From Linnemannia elongata (Eukaryota > Mortierellomycota > Mortierellomycetes > Mortierellales > Mortierellaceae), in contig JAXBDG010000027.1 of the NCBI GenBank assembly GCA_036320915.1, positions 1 through 64,000 of the forward strand: 64,000 bases of DNA, read 5' to 3'. The notes beneath the pieces were generated by a model, which was not told the origin of the DNA, made no database searches, and saw only the letters and a list, made by a program, of their open reading frames with translations. Positions 1-8,560 of this stretch are shown one piece after another. The translations under genes were made by a program, and so were the position numbers. Position 1 is the first letter of the stretch. The number at the start of each line of letters is the position of its first letter.

Positions 1-2035
1 CCTTCTGCTAACGAATCAACACTCGCTTCTCCCCAATCGCAAGACGACATTACATCATCCTTTGTTCTCTGGCAAACGCATCCTCTTTTTTTTCTCACCT
101 CTTCATTCCCTTTTCTGTTCATCATTGTGTCGATTCCTTTGATCATCAACAATCAGCTCGTTTAACATGTGACCCAATCTCTTTCATCCTCTTTGTTACT
201 TTTTTTTCTGTCTTGCCTCATTCTTTCTTGCAAAGAACCATTCTCCCTCCCTCTCTCTTTCACGCATTCTTGCTCTCTTTCTCTAACTCCATGCTCTTCT
301 TTTCCCCCTCTCTCCTTTTTTTTGTTTTTTTTTCTTCTGTTGTAGTTCTTTCGTTTTCTTCCTTCTTCCTTCCCACCCATCCCCTCCTCCCTCCCTCTTT
401 CGTTTTTCCTGAAACCCCCTCTCCATTTCCGCCTCATCATCAACAGCTAGGTCATGATTAAGCAACATTCATTTCCTCAATCTTCACGATCATTCCCAAC
501 CTCATCCTTTTACTCTTGTATTCTCATTCTACCGGTTCGCACACAAGACACTCTCGTCCTCCACTTTTTCTTCCCTCGAAAGTGTCGTCTCAATTTCTAC
601 CTTTTCTGTCTCTCTCTGTTTATTTCTCTTTATTTCTTTCCCTTCTGTCTTCTTTTTTTCTCTTCTGTCTTCCTTCTTTTGTTCTCTTCTCTCTTCTTTT
701 TTTCTTTTCATTGTTTCTCTGCTGTCTTCATTCTTTTTTATGCCACTGTCTGTCGCGACCCATTGTTCTTTTTCCTTCTTCCTCTCTCATGAATCTCCCC
801 CCCCCCCCCCCCTCCCGTTCTGCACCTCTTTTTTGTTCTCCTTTCTTCTTTCCTCTCCCTCACCTCTCTCTCTCCATTGTCCTTCTTCTCGTTACCCATC
901 TTCTCGTTTCCTTTCTCATTCCTACTTTTGCAAGAAATTACCCTCCACGTAATTTGCCTTTTCTCACTCACGTCACTACCTCTCCCTCTTCCTTCTCCTC
1001 TCCTCACTATTTTTTTCTCTGTATTATTCCTCTCTCTCTCCCATTCTTTGTTTTTATTTCTTTTCTATTTACTCATCACCAACACCTTTTTATCATGGGA
1101 ATCAACGTTCCTTCTTTTCCTCAACTTTTAACAATCTTCACAACGTCATCTATTCTCTTTTCGCGACCTCATTCTCCACCTGGTTTTTCCCTTCTTGAAT
1201 TCTTTTTTCCGTTCATCCTTTGTTGACTCCCTTGATCATAATCGTGCACTTAGACGTCTTGCCACTAAATCTCTTTTGTGCTCCTTTTCTTTCGTGTTGG
1301 GAGGAGGAGGGTCTTTATTGCTTCGTTTCACAGAATAACCATGCTTTGTCTCTCTCTTTTTCCGTTCCCGTCTCTCACTTACCCTCTCCCTCTTTTCCCT
1401 CCCCCTCTTCCCTTCACATCACTTTTGTTCCCGTCCACATTCCCTCTCTCTCATCCATCTCCTACTCTCGTTTCATTCTACACTCTTTCCATCTACCCTC
1501 TCTCGATTCTCGTTCTTTTTAACGTTCATGCTGTATTCATATGTACCCTTTCCAAGTTCATCACATCCACCCTGCGTTCGAATCAACACACATACACACA
1601 CGCACGCACACCTGCGTCATCTTCACCCCGCCTCGAATCAAGCAACACACACATATACACAAACACGCGCGCTCGCACTATCAAAAAGGGGGTGAGAAAG
1701 TAGAAACAGTGAAGAAAGATAAGTGGAAGTGAAAGGAAAGCACAGTAAGACAGAGAAAGTGAGTATTGAAAGGGAAGCAGAGCGCGACAGAGAAAGGGAG
1801 GAGTGAAAGGGAAGCAGAGCACAACAGAGAAAGAGAGAAGTGAAATGGAATCAGAGGACGACAGTGTTCGGCGTGGGAACGGGACCAATTACATCCCTGG
1901 TCTATGTCCATTCTTGGTTTGTGATTAAAGCGATTCATCAGCGAGTGAGACTGATAGAGTGGAAACAGCCAGTTCGAGAACAGAGCAGAGAGAGAGAGAA
2001 AATCCTAATCGATCGTACTTTACGCGTGTCTGTGT
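1..2035 (+). other. Long polypyrimidine-rich non-coding tract
   Basis: About 1.6 kb of almost uninterrupted C/T on the plus strand, followed by an AC-rich stretch (about 1580-1680) and a purine-rich stretch (about 1690-1850, 1980-2010). The open frames here read as Ser/Phe/Leu/Pro strings in all frames, the signature of CT-rich DNA rather than protein. Real genes in this window are usually preceded by pyrimidine-rich DNA on their sense strand, so this is probably an old promoter or leader for a plus-strand gene whose body is no longer next to it, because LTRs were inserted at 2041. The first 60 bases read PSANESTLASPQSQDDITSS in one frame and could be the tail of an exon outside the window; this is weak. 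Confidence 0.55.
849..1085 (+). repeat. Inverted repeat, copy 1 (partner 5303-5536)
   Basis: The reverse complement of 5303-5536 matches this segment almost base for base over at least 170 bases, including unique non-simple sequence such as CATTCCTACTTTTGCAAGAA, and continues more loosely to about 1085. It therefore represents a real duplication of part of the CT-rich tract in opposite orientation, not chance low complexity. Confidence 0.75.
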
Positions 2036-2040
2036 GAGAG

Positions 2041-2482
2041 TGCCACGTTTTGCCCTGGAACCGGTTCCTGGCCCCGGTTTCCAGTTTACGTCAAGTTATG
2101 TCTTCGCCTGTGAACTTGAACGCGTCTTCAGACTTTAGTGGCTCCGGCGTCGTCACATGATTCCTGCCACCAACTATACACTCCAAGCCCCAGCCAAGGA
2201 CCCAAGCCCCGCCTTATGATCCAAGCCCTGCCTATGACCCCAGCCCCGTCCCAGTTCTAAGCCCTGCTCCTTCTGTTCATCTGATCACTAACATAAATAG
2301 ACCCCTTGTCCCCCTATCTTGTTCCCCAGTCTGCAATTCACATTCACCCCTCCCTTCTGTTTCCTGTTCCTCGGTTCCCTGCACACTCCCTTCTTTGCCT
2401 GTTTCTCCTCCACTATATTCTTCTCTAATAAAACATATCAAAAAGACACACACACCCTTCCGAGTCCTGTCAGATCGTCGCA
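2041..2482 (+). mobile_element. Solo LTR of a retrotransposon, forward orientation
   Basis: A 442-bp unit that starts TGCCACG and ends GTCGCA, so it has the TG...CA ends of a long terminal repeat. It is flanked by a perfect 5-bp target-site duplication GAGAG (2036-2040 and 2483-2487). Inside are a TATA-like CATAAATAG near 2292 and a polyadenylation signal AATAAAA near 2428, in the order expected for U3-R-U5. No gag or pol coding sequence adjoins it, so it is a solo LTR left by recombination. A second copy lies inverted at 2589-3051. The 5-bp duplication is typical of Ty3/gypsy and Ty1/copia elements; the superfamily cannot be told from an LTR alone. Confidence 0.88.
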
Positions 2483-2487
2483 GAGAG

Positions 2488-2588
2488 GGTGTCCAAGAAA
2501 GCAGCTCTATTTTCTTTTGTCCATATTCAGCGTGGGAAACAAAACAAGGAAAAAAAAGTTGAGAACAAGGGGGGGGGGGGGGGGGGGG
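2488..2588. repeat. Spacer between the two LTRs with poly-G run
   Basis: About 100 bp of non-LTR DNA that ends in an uninterrupted G run of roughly 19 bases (2570-2588). A second G run of about 10 bases follows the reverse LTR at 3052. The second LTR seems to have inserted into one poly-G tract, splitting it. Confidence 0.7.
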
Positions 2589-3051
2589 TGCGACGATCTG
2601 ACAGGACTCGGAAGGGTGTGTGTGTCTTTTTGATATGTTTTATTAGAGAAGAATATAGTGAAGGAGAAACAGGCAGAGAAGGGAGTGTGCAGGGAACAGA
2701 GGGAACAGGAAACAGAAGGGAGGGGTGAATGTGAATTGCAGACTGGGGAACAAGATAGGGGGACAAGGGGTCTATTTATGTTAGTGATCAGATGAACAGA
2801 AGGAGCAGGGCTTAGAACTGGGACGGGGCTGGGGTCATAGGCAGGGCTTGGATCATAAGGCGGGGCTTGGGTCCTTGGCTGGGGCTTGGGGTCTTTGGTT
2901 AGAGCTTGGAGTGTATAGTTGGTGGCAGAAATCATGTGACGACGCCGGAGCCACTAAAGTCTGAAGACGCGTTCAAATTCACAGGCGAAGACATAACTTG
3001 ACGTAAACTGGAAACCGGGGCCAGGAACCGGTTCCAGGGCAAAACGTGGCA
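2589..3051 (-). mobile_element. Solo LTR of the same family, reverse orientation
   Basis: This is the inverted copy of the LTR at 2041-2482, again with TG and CA ends. It is nearly identical apart from scattered single-base changes and an extra 21-bp tandem unit (near 2887-2915) in the CCAAGCCC-type repeats of U3, which accounts for the length difference. It sits inside a poly-G run, with GGGGG on both sides (2584-2588 and 3052-3056) compatible with a 5-bp target duplication, though a homopolymer cannot prove it. The two LTRs are about 106 bp apart and could form a very large hairpin. Confidence 0.85.
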
Positions 3052-3556
3052 GGGGGGGGGGGTAGAATCGGCTCACTCCCACACTGTCCTTACCTTTTTC
3101 ATTTCCGATCAACACTCATACTCCTAGCATTTACCCTGCCATGTAATCAGCTTATCGTTTAGAATCACAGCAAGATCCTCTCTCTTTTATACAAACAATA
3201 AAAAAACATCCTCTCTGCTTTACTCAAAGTCGAATGCCTGATCTCTCCTTGCCTAACAAACGACAACATGTGCACTCACTTGTTCAACAGCTTGTCAGGT
3301 TTTCGCTTCATCTTGTTTTGCTTCATCTTCCTTTTCTTTCATATCGTCATTTACTCGCCCTCTCGTTCGTGTGCCTTTGCGGAGGACAGAGGGGGGATCG
3401 AGTATCATATGAGGATGGAAGACAAGAGGCGCCCTGACCAGTATGCTTTTCTTCCCTATAGTCAATCAATACCAAAAAATATATCTATGTCCCTTCCTTC
3501 CACTCCTTACAAAGTTGCACCATGCCCCCGCCTCTTTGGTCACTCTATCTTTCTAG

Positions 3557-3921
3557 ATGACAGCAAAAAGTGGAAGCAGGATGGAACCGACTACAGCTTG
3601 CACATGTTTGTCATGCGGTAGAGTTATTTTGCTCACAAACAATACTGCAACTGCAGAAAAAGAGTCTAGCATCGCCGCTCAACCGAGAGCCTCACCGCGA
3701 CAGCCAATCAAGCGAAAGCGTTCGACAGCGGCGTGCCAAGAAAAACCAACAGAAGAATAGCCGTTCACAGTTAGTGCTGAGAATCTTGGCGAGGCAAGGG
3801 CAGAGATGACCTTTCTCAAGGCAAGGTCGGGTGCAGAGGGTGAAGTGGTTGCAAGGAAGGAACAGAGGGTGGGAGATGGTTTTCAGAGTACAGACGAGGT
3901 ATTATTCAAGTTACTAATTTA
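3557..3921 (+). pseudogene. Possible gene remnant with in-frame stop
   Basis: An ATG at 3557, directly after an acceptor-like TTTCTAG, opens a 67-codon frame with non-simple composition. It includes a CTCLSCGR cysteine cluster and a basic patch RQPIKRKRST. The frame meets TAG at 3758-3760 but continues afterwards in the same frame for about 53 codons of plausible protein (TVSAENLGEARAEMTFLKAR and onward) until TAG at 3919. Either one nonsense change has broken a small gene, or an intron removes the stop. I do not recognise the protein. Composition is clearly unlike the surrounding CT-rich DNA. Confidence 0.35.
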
Positions 3922-4083
3922 GGTAAGGATCAAACTATCTGGTAGCTATGGAGTGTATATGTTGGTCTGGCGAGTGCAATAGAGATTTCTCTTGCGTGAT
4001 CGATCATGGCAAGAGTCGACCGATCACTCACAAATTGGTCGTTGGGCGCGACAGTTAGTTTCCACAATCTCCTGTAAATTTAG

Positions 4084-4093
4084 CTATATATAC
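4084..4093 (+). promoter_or_regulatory. TATA box of the secreted cysteine-rich protein gene
   Basis: CTATATATAC lies about 50 bp upstream of the ATG at 4141, leaving room for a short leader. It is one of the clearest TATA elements in the window and fits a strongly inducible gene. Confidence 0.6.
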
Positions 4094-4140
4094 CCCTCTT
4101 CCCATCAGCAGACAGTTTATCCGTCATCAAGTATTCAACA

Positions 4141-4482
4141 ATGCACAAGGCTTCCGTCTTCATTCTTTTGTCCACATTCTGTGCCCAACTCGCACTCGCA
4201 GATCGCTGTGTTTGGTTTAGCGACAACGTCCAGCAAAAAACCCTTTGTGCACCATCCGGCCAGAGAATCTGTTACTGCGTCAAGAATACTCGGACAAACG
4301 TGTTTGAAACATGGCCCGATGTTAACGTCAGGCTGTTCTCTACGAGTGACTGCACCGGTAACTTCCAGGCTATGGGAGAAGGCTACGACACTGTCGGCAA
4401 CGCTCAATGGGTCAACAGTGTCTCAGTTGGTGAGGCGGGCATTTCCTCTAGCGGCCCAGACGGTTGCCCCAAGTATTACTAA
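4141..4482 (+). CDS. Small secreted cysteine-rich protein
   Basis: A single-exon gene for 113 residues. Residues 1-20 are a classic signal peptide (HKAS then a hydrophobic core, cleavage likely after ALA-20). The mature chain of about 93 residues has six cysteines (C23, C36, C44, C46, C71, C109), enough for three disulfides, and no internal membrane segment. The stretches around LFSTSDCTGNF and VNSVSVGEAG recall the beta-strand pattern of small crystallin-like or killer-toxin-like folds, but this resemblance is weak and no function should be assumed. The ATG follows a TATA box by about 50 bp, and an AATAAAATAG polyadenylation-like signal follows the stop at about 4506. Size, secretion and cysteine content place it among small secreted proteins often deployed in interaction with plants, animals or microbes. 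It sits intact among LTRs and decayed fragments. Confidence 0.8.
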   Translation: MHKASVFILLSTFCAQLALADRCVWFSDNVQQKTLCAPSGQRICYCVKNTRTNVFETWPDVNVRLFSTSDCTGNFQAMGEGYDTVGNAQWVNSVSVGEAGISSSGPDGCPKYY

Positions 4483-4894
4483 ATCCGATATTTGACGACA
4501 TCAAAAATAAAATAGATAAGGGGGTTGACAAAAGTGATTGCATGCATTCGACTTTTCGACATGCAAGCATCGTTCTCCTCTTATCGTAACCCATTCACCC
4601 CTGCCATTCTACTGCAGCACTCCTTGGTGTTTGCGCATCACTTGTTCTCCTAGCTCTTCGTCGATACGTTTGCAATGCTGCTCAATGGCACACATTTGTT
4701 TATTGATCTCAAGCGCACGTTCCAACAAAAATTCCATTAATCTTTCTGTTCGCACCATTAGTTCTACAGTCGACCAACATCTCAGCCAGTTGCGGCTTTT
4801 GCAAGCATACACATGGTAGACGCAACATACCCAGCCATCCACCGCAGAGCAAGACCTTATCTACTGCCCCTCTGTCACCTCAGCTTCCACCATT

Positions 4895-5990
4895 ATGCCC
4901 ACACCTGCAACCACGTCAACATCACTGTCTGGCAGTGAGGCTATGACCAAACCAGAGGAGGAGGAAGAACATGTTGCTGCCGTATCGGAAGACACTTTGT
5001 TCAATGTCCAGTCCACCAGCCCAGCGTTCAGTACGCAATCTGATGCAGCGACGCAGCGATACGGACGCTTTCGTCTCCAGGGTACCCCAAGTCAGCGGAT
5101 GCCGAATCTGCTCATCTTCTTGCCAAGAGTCTTGAGCAACAGACAGCCGCAGTCGACCACTACGACGATTGACGAGCTTGGCTTTCACGATTCCACAAGC
5201 GCAAGAGCGAGCAGCCTGGTGACAAGGATGTACCTGATGCTTTTTCGTCCAATCAGCTTTTGGATGTGAGCCTTTTTCTAACATTGCTTTTTTCGTTCTT
5301 TTCTTTTACTAGCAGTGGTGAGTAAATAGACAGGAAATAAAACGGGAGAGAGAGGAATAGTACATAGAAAAGAAATAATGAGAAGGAGAGGAGAAGAAGG
5401 GAGAGGGAGAGGTAGTGACGTGAGTGAGAAAAGGCAAATTATGTGCAGGGTGATTTCTTGCAAAAGTAGGAATGAGGAAGGAAACGAGAAGATGGGTAAC
5501 GAGGAGGACAATAGAGAGAGAGGTGAGGGAGAGGAAAGATTAAAGGAGAATTCTCCCTGACACGTATGTGAGCTGTATGTCTGCCTGTCACGCCATGTTT
5601 TTCGTTTTGGTGGAGTCTAATTTGGCAGTGTGAGCAAAATAATAACCGCTAGGTTTGCATTCGTCTGGATCGTTTTGTTGGTGGCCTTGTTTTGAGTTGA
5701 AGACACGAAGAGTGGCGGTGACAAAAGAGAACAAAAGGGCAATTGAGGATGCTTAGAGCTAACACCGTCCCTTTCTGCTTGTGCTGTTTTCCTCGGTGGT
5801 TTACTTTTTGCTCAATGCTGTCTGTGCAACTCACAACATCACGAGACTACACATCCTTTCCAGGACGGCGTCGTGAAGGCACTATCAACACCTCTTACCG
5901 AGGCACGTGTTCCCGAGGTGATCTTCGCCGACCACGAACAACGCATCGAAGAAACGCCGCAAAATGGCCACGTTCTCTTTTTTTTCATTT
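4895..5990 (+). pseudogene. Possible decayed multi-exon gene
   Basis: Coding-like pieces lie in order on the plus strand but do not form one open frame. The first, from ATG 4895, reads TKPEEEEEHVAAVSEDTLFN and continues to about 5070. The protein-like frame then shifts and runs SADAESAHLLAKSLEQQTAA to about 5264, with an in-frame TGA after VDHYDD. It ends at a good donor (GGAT then GTGAGC). The next piece follows an acceptor TTTCCAG at about 5861 and reads VVKALSTPLTEARVPEVIFA. The intron between them holds the inverted repeat 5303-5536, suggesting that the insertion accompanied decay. I do not recognise the family. A functional gene with unusual introns cannot be excluded. Confidence 0.33.
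5303..5536 (-). repeat. Inverted repeat, copy 2 (partner 849-1085)
   Basis: Purine-rich on the plus strand. Its reverse complement is a close copy of the CT-rich segment at 849-1085, with similarity extending past the simple-sequence parts. It lies within the apparent intron of the decayed gene at 4895-5990. Confidence 0.75.
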
Positions 5991-6024
5991 TCTTTGGCTA
6001 CCTATTTTTATTTCACAGAAAGAG

Positions 6025-6240
6025 AGAGGGAAGAAAAGTCGACGGATGAACGAGGATGCAGGGGCAATGACCTGTTTCAGACCGGGGAACAAAGACAGAG
6101 GAATAGGGGAGGTTATTTATGCTAAGGACAGAATTAACAAGAATAACTCTTAACGGGTCCTGGCCTGGACCAAAGAGACAGCAGGGTTGAAATACAACCA
6201 GACAGGAACACTTAGAACTGAGGCACGCCCAGGCCTCTCA
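6025..6240 (-). mobile_element. Diverged LTR-like fragment
   Basis: From about 6085 the sequence follows the reverse LTR at 2589-3051 with many substitutions. Shared blocks in the same order include CAG-ACYGGGGAACAA, a TTATTTATG TATA-like block, and CTTAGAACTG. The ends and target duplication are not recognisable. It looks like an older relative of the same family in the same orientation as LTR 2. Confidence 0.42.
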
Positions 6241-6953
6241 AACACTCTTTTTCTCTCACTTTTTCTTTCTATTTGTCGACTTTAGTAACGTGTTTAAAAG
6301 AAAGATACACACAGTTAGAGTCCCTGACAAGGAAGAATAATAAAGTCAGATACATAAATAAAGAGAATACGTTTCTTTACATCTCACATCCTTTTCCCAC
6401 CTTGCACGTCCACTCGCTTTCACTCTCTTACCACTTTCATACAAACGGAGACCCTGATGCATTCATCCCGGAAAGGGCATTAACGATCTCGACGCAACGA
6501 AACAGTGGACCTCGCAACTCAAGGTACGCCCCCTGAGTCTTTGTCTCTACTCTAAAACTATACTATGCATGAGCTGAAAACCTACAATTGAGAAACAACC
6601 GAGAGAATCGTTTAGGTCTCGTGGACATTAATTTCCTATTGTGTACTCTCCATTCTTAATAGAGTCGGAGGTCTTTAGTCGTCGTGAAATATTTGAACCC
6701 CGTTGTGTTATAAAAGTCAGCTCCCCATCTAACCATCCCCTAAACCCCTGTCTAACCACTCGTCACCTTCCAACCCTCGCCATAGCGTGGCAATATAAAT
6801 ACCCTTGCTTCATCCCCACCCGTCCACTTCTCCTCTCCTGCTGCTGTTACAAATCTCTCTCTCTCCCTCCCCCACGCAACCCTCAAGGCACTTCCTCGTC
6901 ACACTTCATTCTCACACACACTAAACCATACCCGCCCCTAACTTCTTCCTTCG
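6241..6953 (+). promoter_or_regulatory. Promoter and leader of the phosphoesterase gene
   Basis: No coding signal is seen from 6241 to 6640. A TATA box AATATAAATA at about 6791-6800 lies about 155 bp before the ATG at 6954, and the DNA between is pyrimidine-rich (CTCTCTCTCC near 6857), the usual leader type in this window. Confidence 0.5.
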
Positions 6954-8036
6954 ATGCTCAAACTCATTTCTACCGCAACATTCTTGGCGGTCACTGTGTT
7001 GGTCTCTGCTGCACCCAAGGGCAAATGGTTCGACTCCATAGGCATTATCATGTCAGAAAACGAGGACTTTTGGCTGACAACCCAACAGCCTGCCTACCAA
7101 GAATTGATTGCCAAGGGCGTGTTAGCCACCAACTACTTTGGCCTTTCCCACGTCTCGGAGCAAAACTATGCTGCCATCATTACCGGGGTCTTGGACCCAA
7201 ACATCTATCGCGGTGACGCCGGCACCCCTGCCAACCTCAACATTACCTATCCAACCATCTTGGACCAACTCAAGGCGAACGGTCTGACCTACAAACAATA
7301 CACCGAGAACTATCCCGGTGGATGCTACTTGGCCGACATGTACCCTGATGACCCAAATACTGCCCTCTACTACAAGCGTCACTCGCCTTTCAACATGATC
7401 TCCGCTCTCCGTGGCACGCCTGAGTGCTTGTCCGCCATTGGTAGTTACGACGACTTTGCTAACGATGTCGCCAAAGGAACCTTGCCCAACTACTTTTGGA
7501 TCATCCCCAATGACCTCCACAATACCCACACCGCCGACAAAGCTCCCAACCCTTTTGTGGATGCTGACCCTTGGACTGCTGCCGAAGCCCCGAAATGGGT
7601 CGCCGCTGCTCAAAAAGCCAATGCCCTCTTTATCAACACATGGGACGAGTCTCGCTGCGATAACACCGACAAATATCCATGTGGTACTCATGTCGACCAG
7701 CAAATTGCCACGATCCTTTGGGGTCCGATGGTGTCAGCAAACACCACCAACAACAAATACTGGAATCATTTCTCGATCGCCCGCACCGTTGAAGACAATT
7801 GGGGGCTAAAACCACTCGCGACTGCCGATGCCAACGCGACGGCCTTTGACTTTTTGTTAGCCAACCCCAGCACAGGCAATCCGAGCACTGGCAACCCCTC
7901 GTCCCCGGGCGGCAGCTCTACACCTGGTTACGGTTCTCCTGGCGCCAGCTCCAACTCTGCTGCCACTCTGGCTAAGGCTTCCATGAGCCTGGGCCTGATA
8001 AGCATTGTTGTTGAATTGCTGGGCATTCTTTCCTAG
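6954..8036 (+). CDS. Secreted phosphoesterase, probably GPI-anchored
   Basis: A single-exon gene of 360 residues. It belongs to the phosphoesterase family that includes fungal acid phosphatases and bacterial phospholipase C relatives (Pfam Phosphoesterase type). Residues 1-20 are a signal peptide. The N-terminal core has the family's opening IGIIMSENEDFW and the nucleophile region SHVSEQNYAAIITG, where other members have a Ser/Pro-Asn-Tyr motif. Later landmarks are the FINTWDES metal-site segment and the HVDQQ-ATILWGP segment. After about residue 303 comes a Ser/Gly/Pro/Asn-rich linker with repeated NPSTG units, then a short hydrophobic tail, the layout of a GPI-anchored wall or membrane protein. 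Substrate is not known; phosphate release from organic phosphate outside the cell is the usual role. The gene is convergent with the VPS9-ankyrin gene. Confidence 0.85.
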   Translation: MLKLISTATFLAVTVLVSAAPKGKWFDSIGIIMSENEDFWLTTQQPAYQELIAKGVLATNYFGLSHVSEQNYAAIITGVLDPNIYRGDAGTPANLNITYPTILDQLKANGLTYKQYTENYPGGCYLADMYPDDPNTALYYKRHSPFNMISALRGTPECLSAIGSYDDFANDVAKGTLPNYFWIIPNDLHNTHTADKAPNPFVDADPWTAAEAPKWVAAAQKANALFINTWDESRCDNTDKYPCGTHVDQQIATILWGPMVSANTTNNKYWNHFSIARTVEDNWGLKPLATADANATAFDFLLANPSTGNPSTGNPSSPGGSSTPGYGSPGASSNSAATLAKASMSLGLISIVVELLGILS

Positions 8037-8560
8037 TGTCATTACCTTCTACTGTGGTGTATTCATGCAGGCTCTGCTGAGTAACACCAAGTTTTGCCTC
8101 TAGTATTACTGTAGTATAAATAGGTACCTCCGTACAAATACAATTCTTTTCCATCTCTCTGCTGCTTCCTCTGTTGCATCTATTCAGTATGATAGGAAGA
8201 GCCGACATCAAAAGATCAAAAATCAGCGCCGCTTTTTTTTTTTTTTTTTTTTTTAAGTTTATATTTTATTTTATGGATAGATGAACTAGTTGTATTTGAT
8301 TTGCCTCGGTTCTTGACAACAAGGCGACTATGTGACAATAACGATGGCCTAATTTTTCACCAAGCCAACAACTGAGCCGTTCACAGTCGCTAAACCATCA
8401 CTCCTTCACCTCGTTCCCAAGCACACTATTGCACTCAGGAAGCACAAGTGTTTCAACGAAAAATAAGCATTCCACCAATCAACAAAGAAACAAACGAATT
8501 GACCGGTATTTTTTTATTTTAATTACAAGACGTTGTTGCTAACAAAAAGCAAGGGAGGGA
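8037..8560. other. Convergent 3' intergenic region
   Basis: Lies between the ends of the phosphoesterase (plus) and the VPS9-ankyrin-PX gene (minus). Holds a T run of about 23 bases (8231-8253). No coding or RNA gene is seen. Confidence 0.6.

Noticed and set aside
213..1226. Several long open frames on the plus strand (up to 236 codons)
   Set aside because: They consist of Ser/Phe/Leu/Pro strings in every frame, as expected from CT-rich DNA, with no domain, no codon bias and no continuation.
7122..7703. A 193-codon frame antisense to the phosphoesterase
   Set aside because: It is the reverse frame of a well-supported gene and has no family features.
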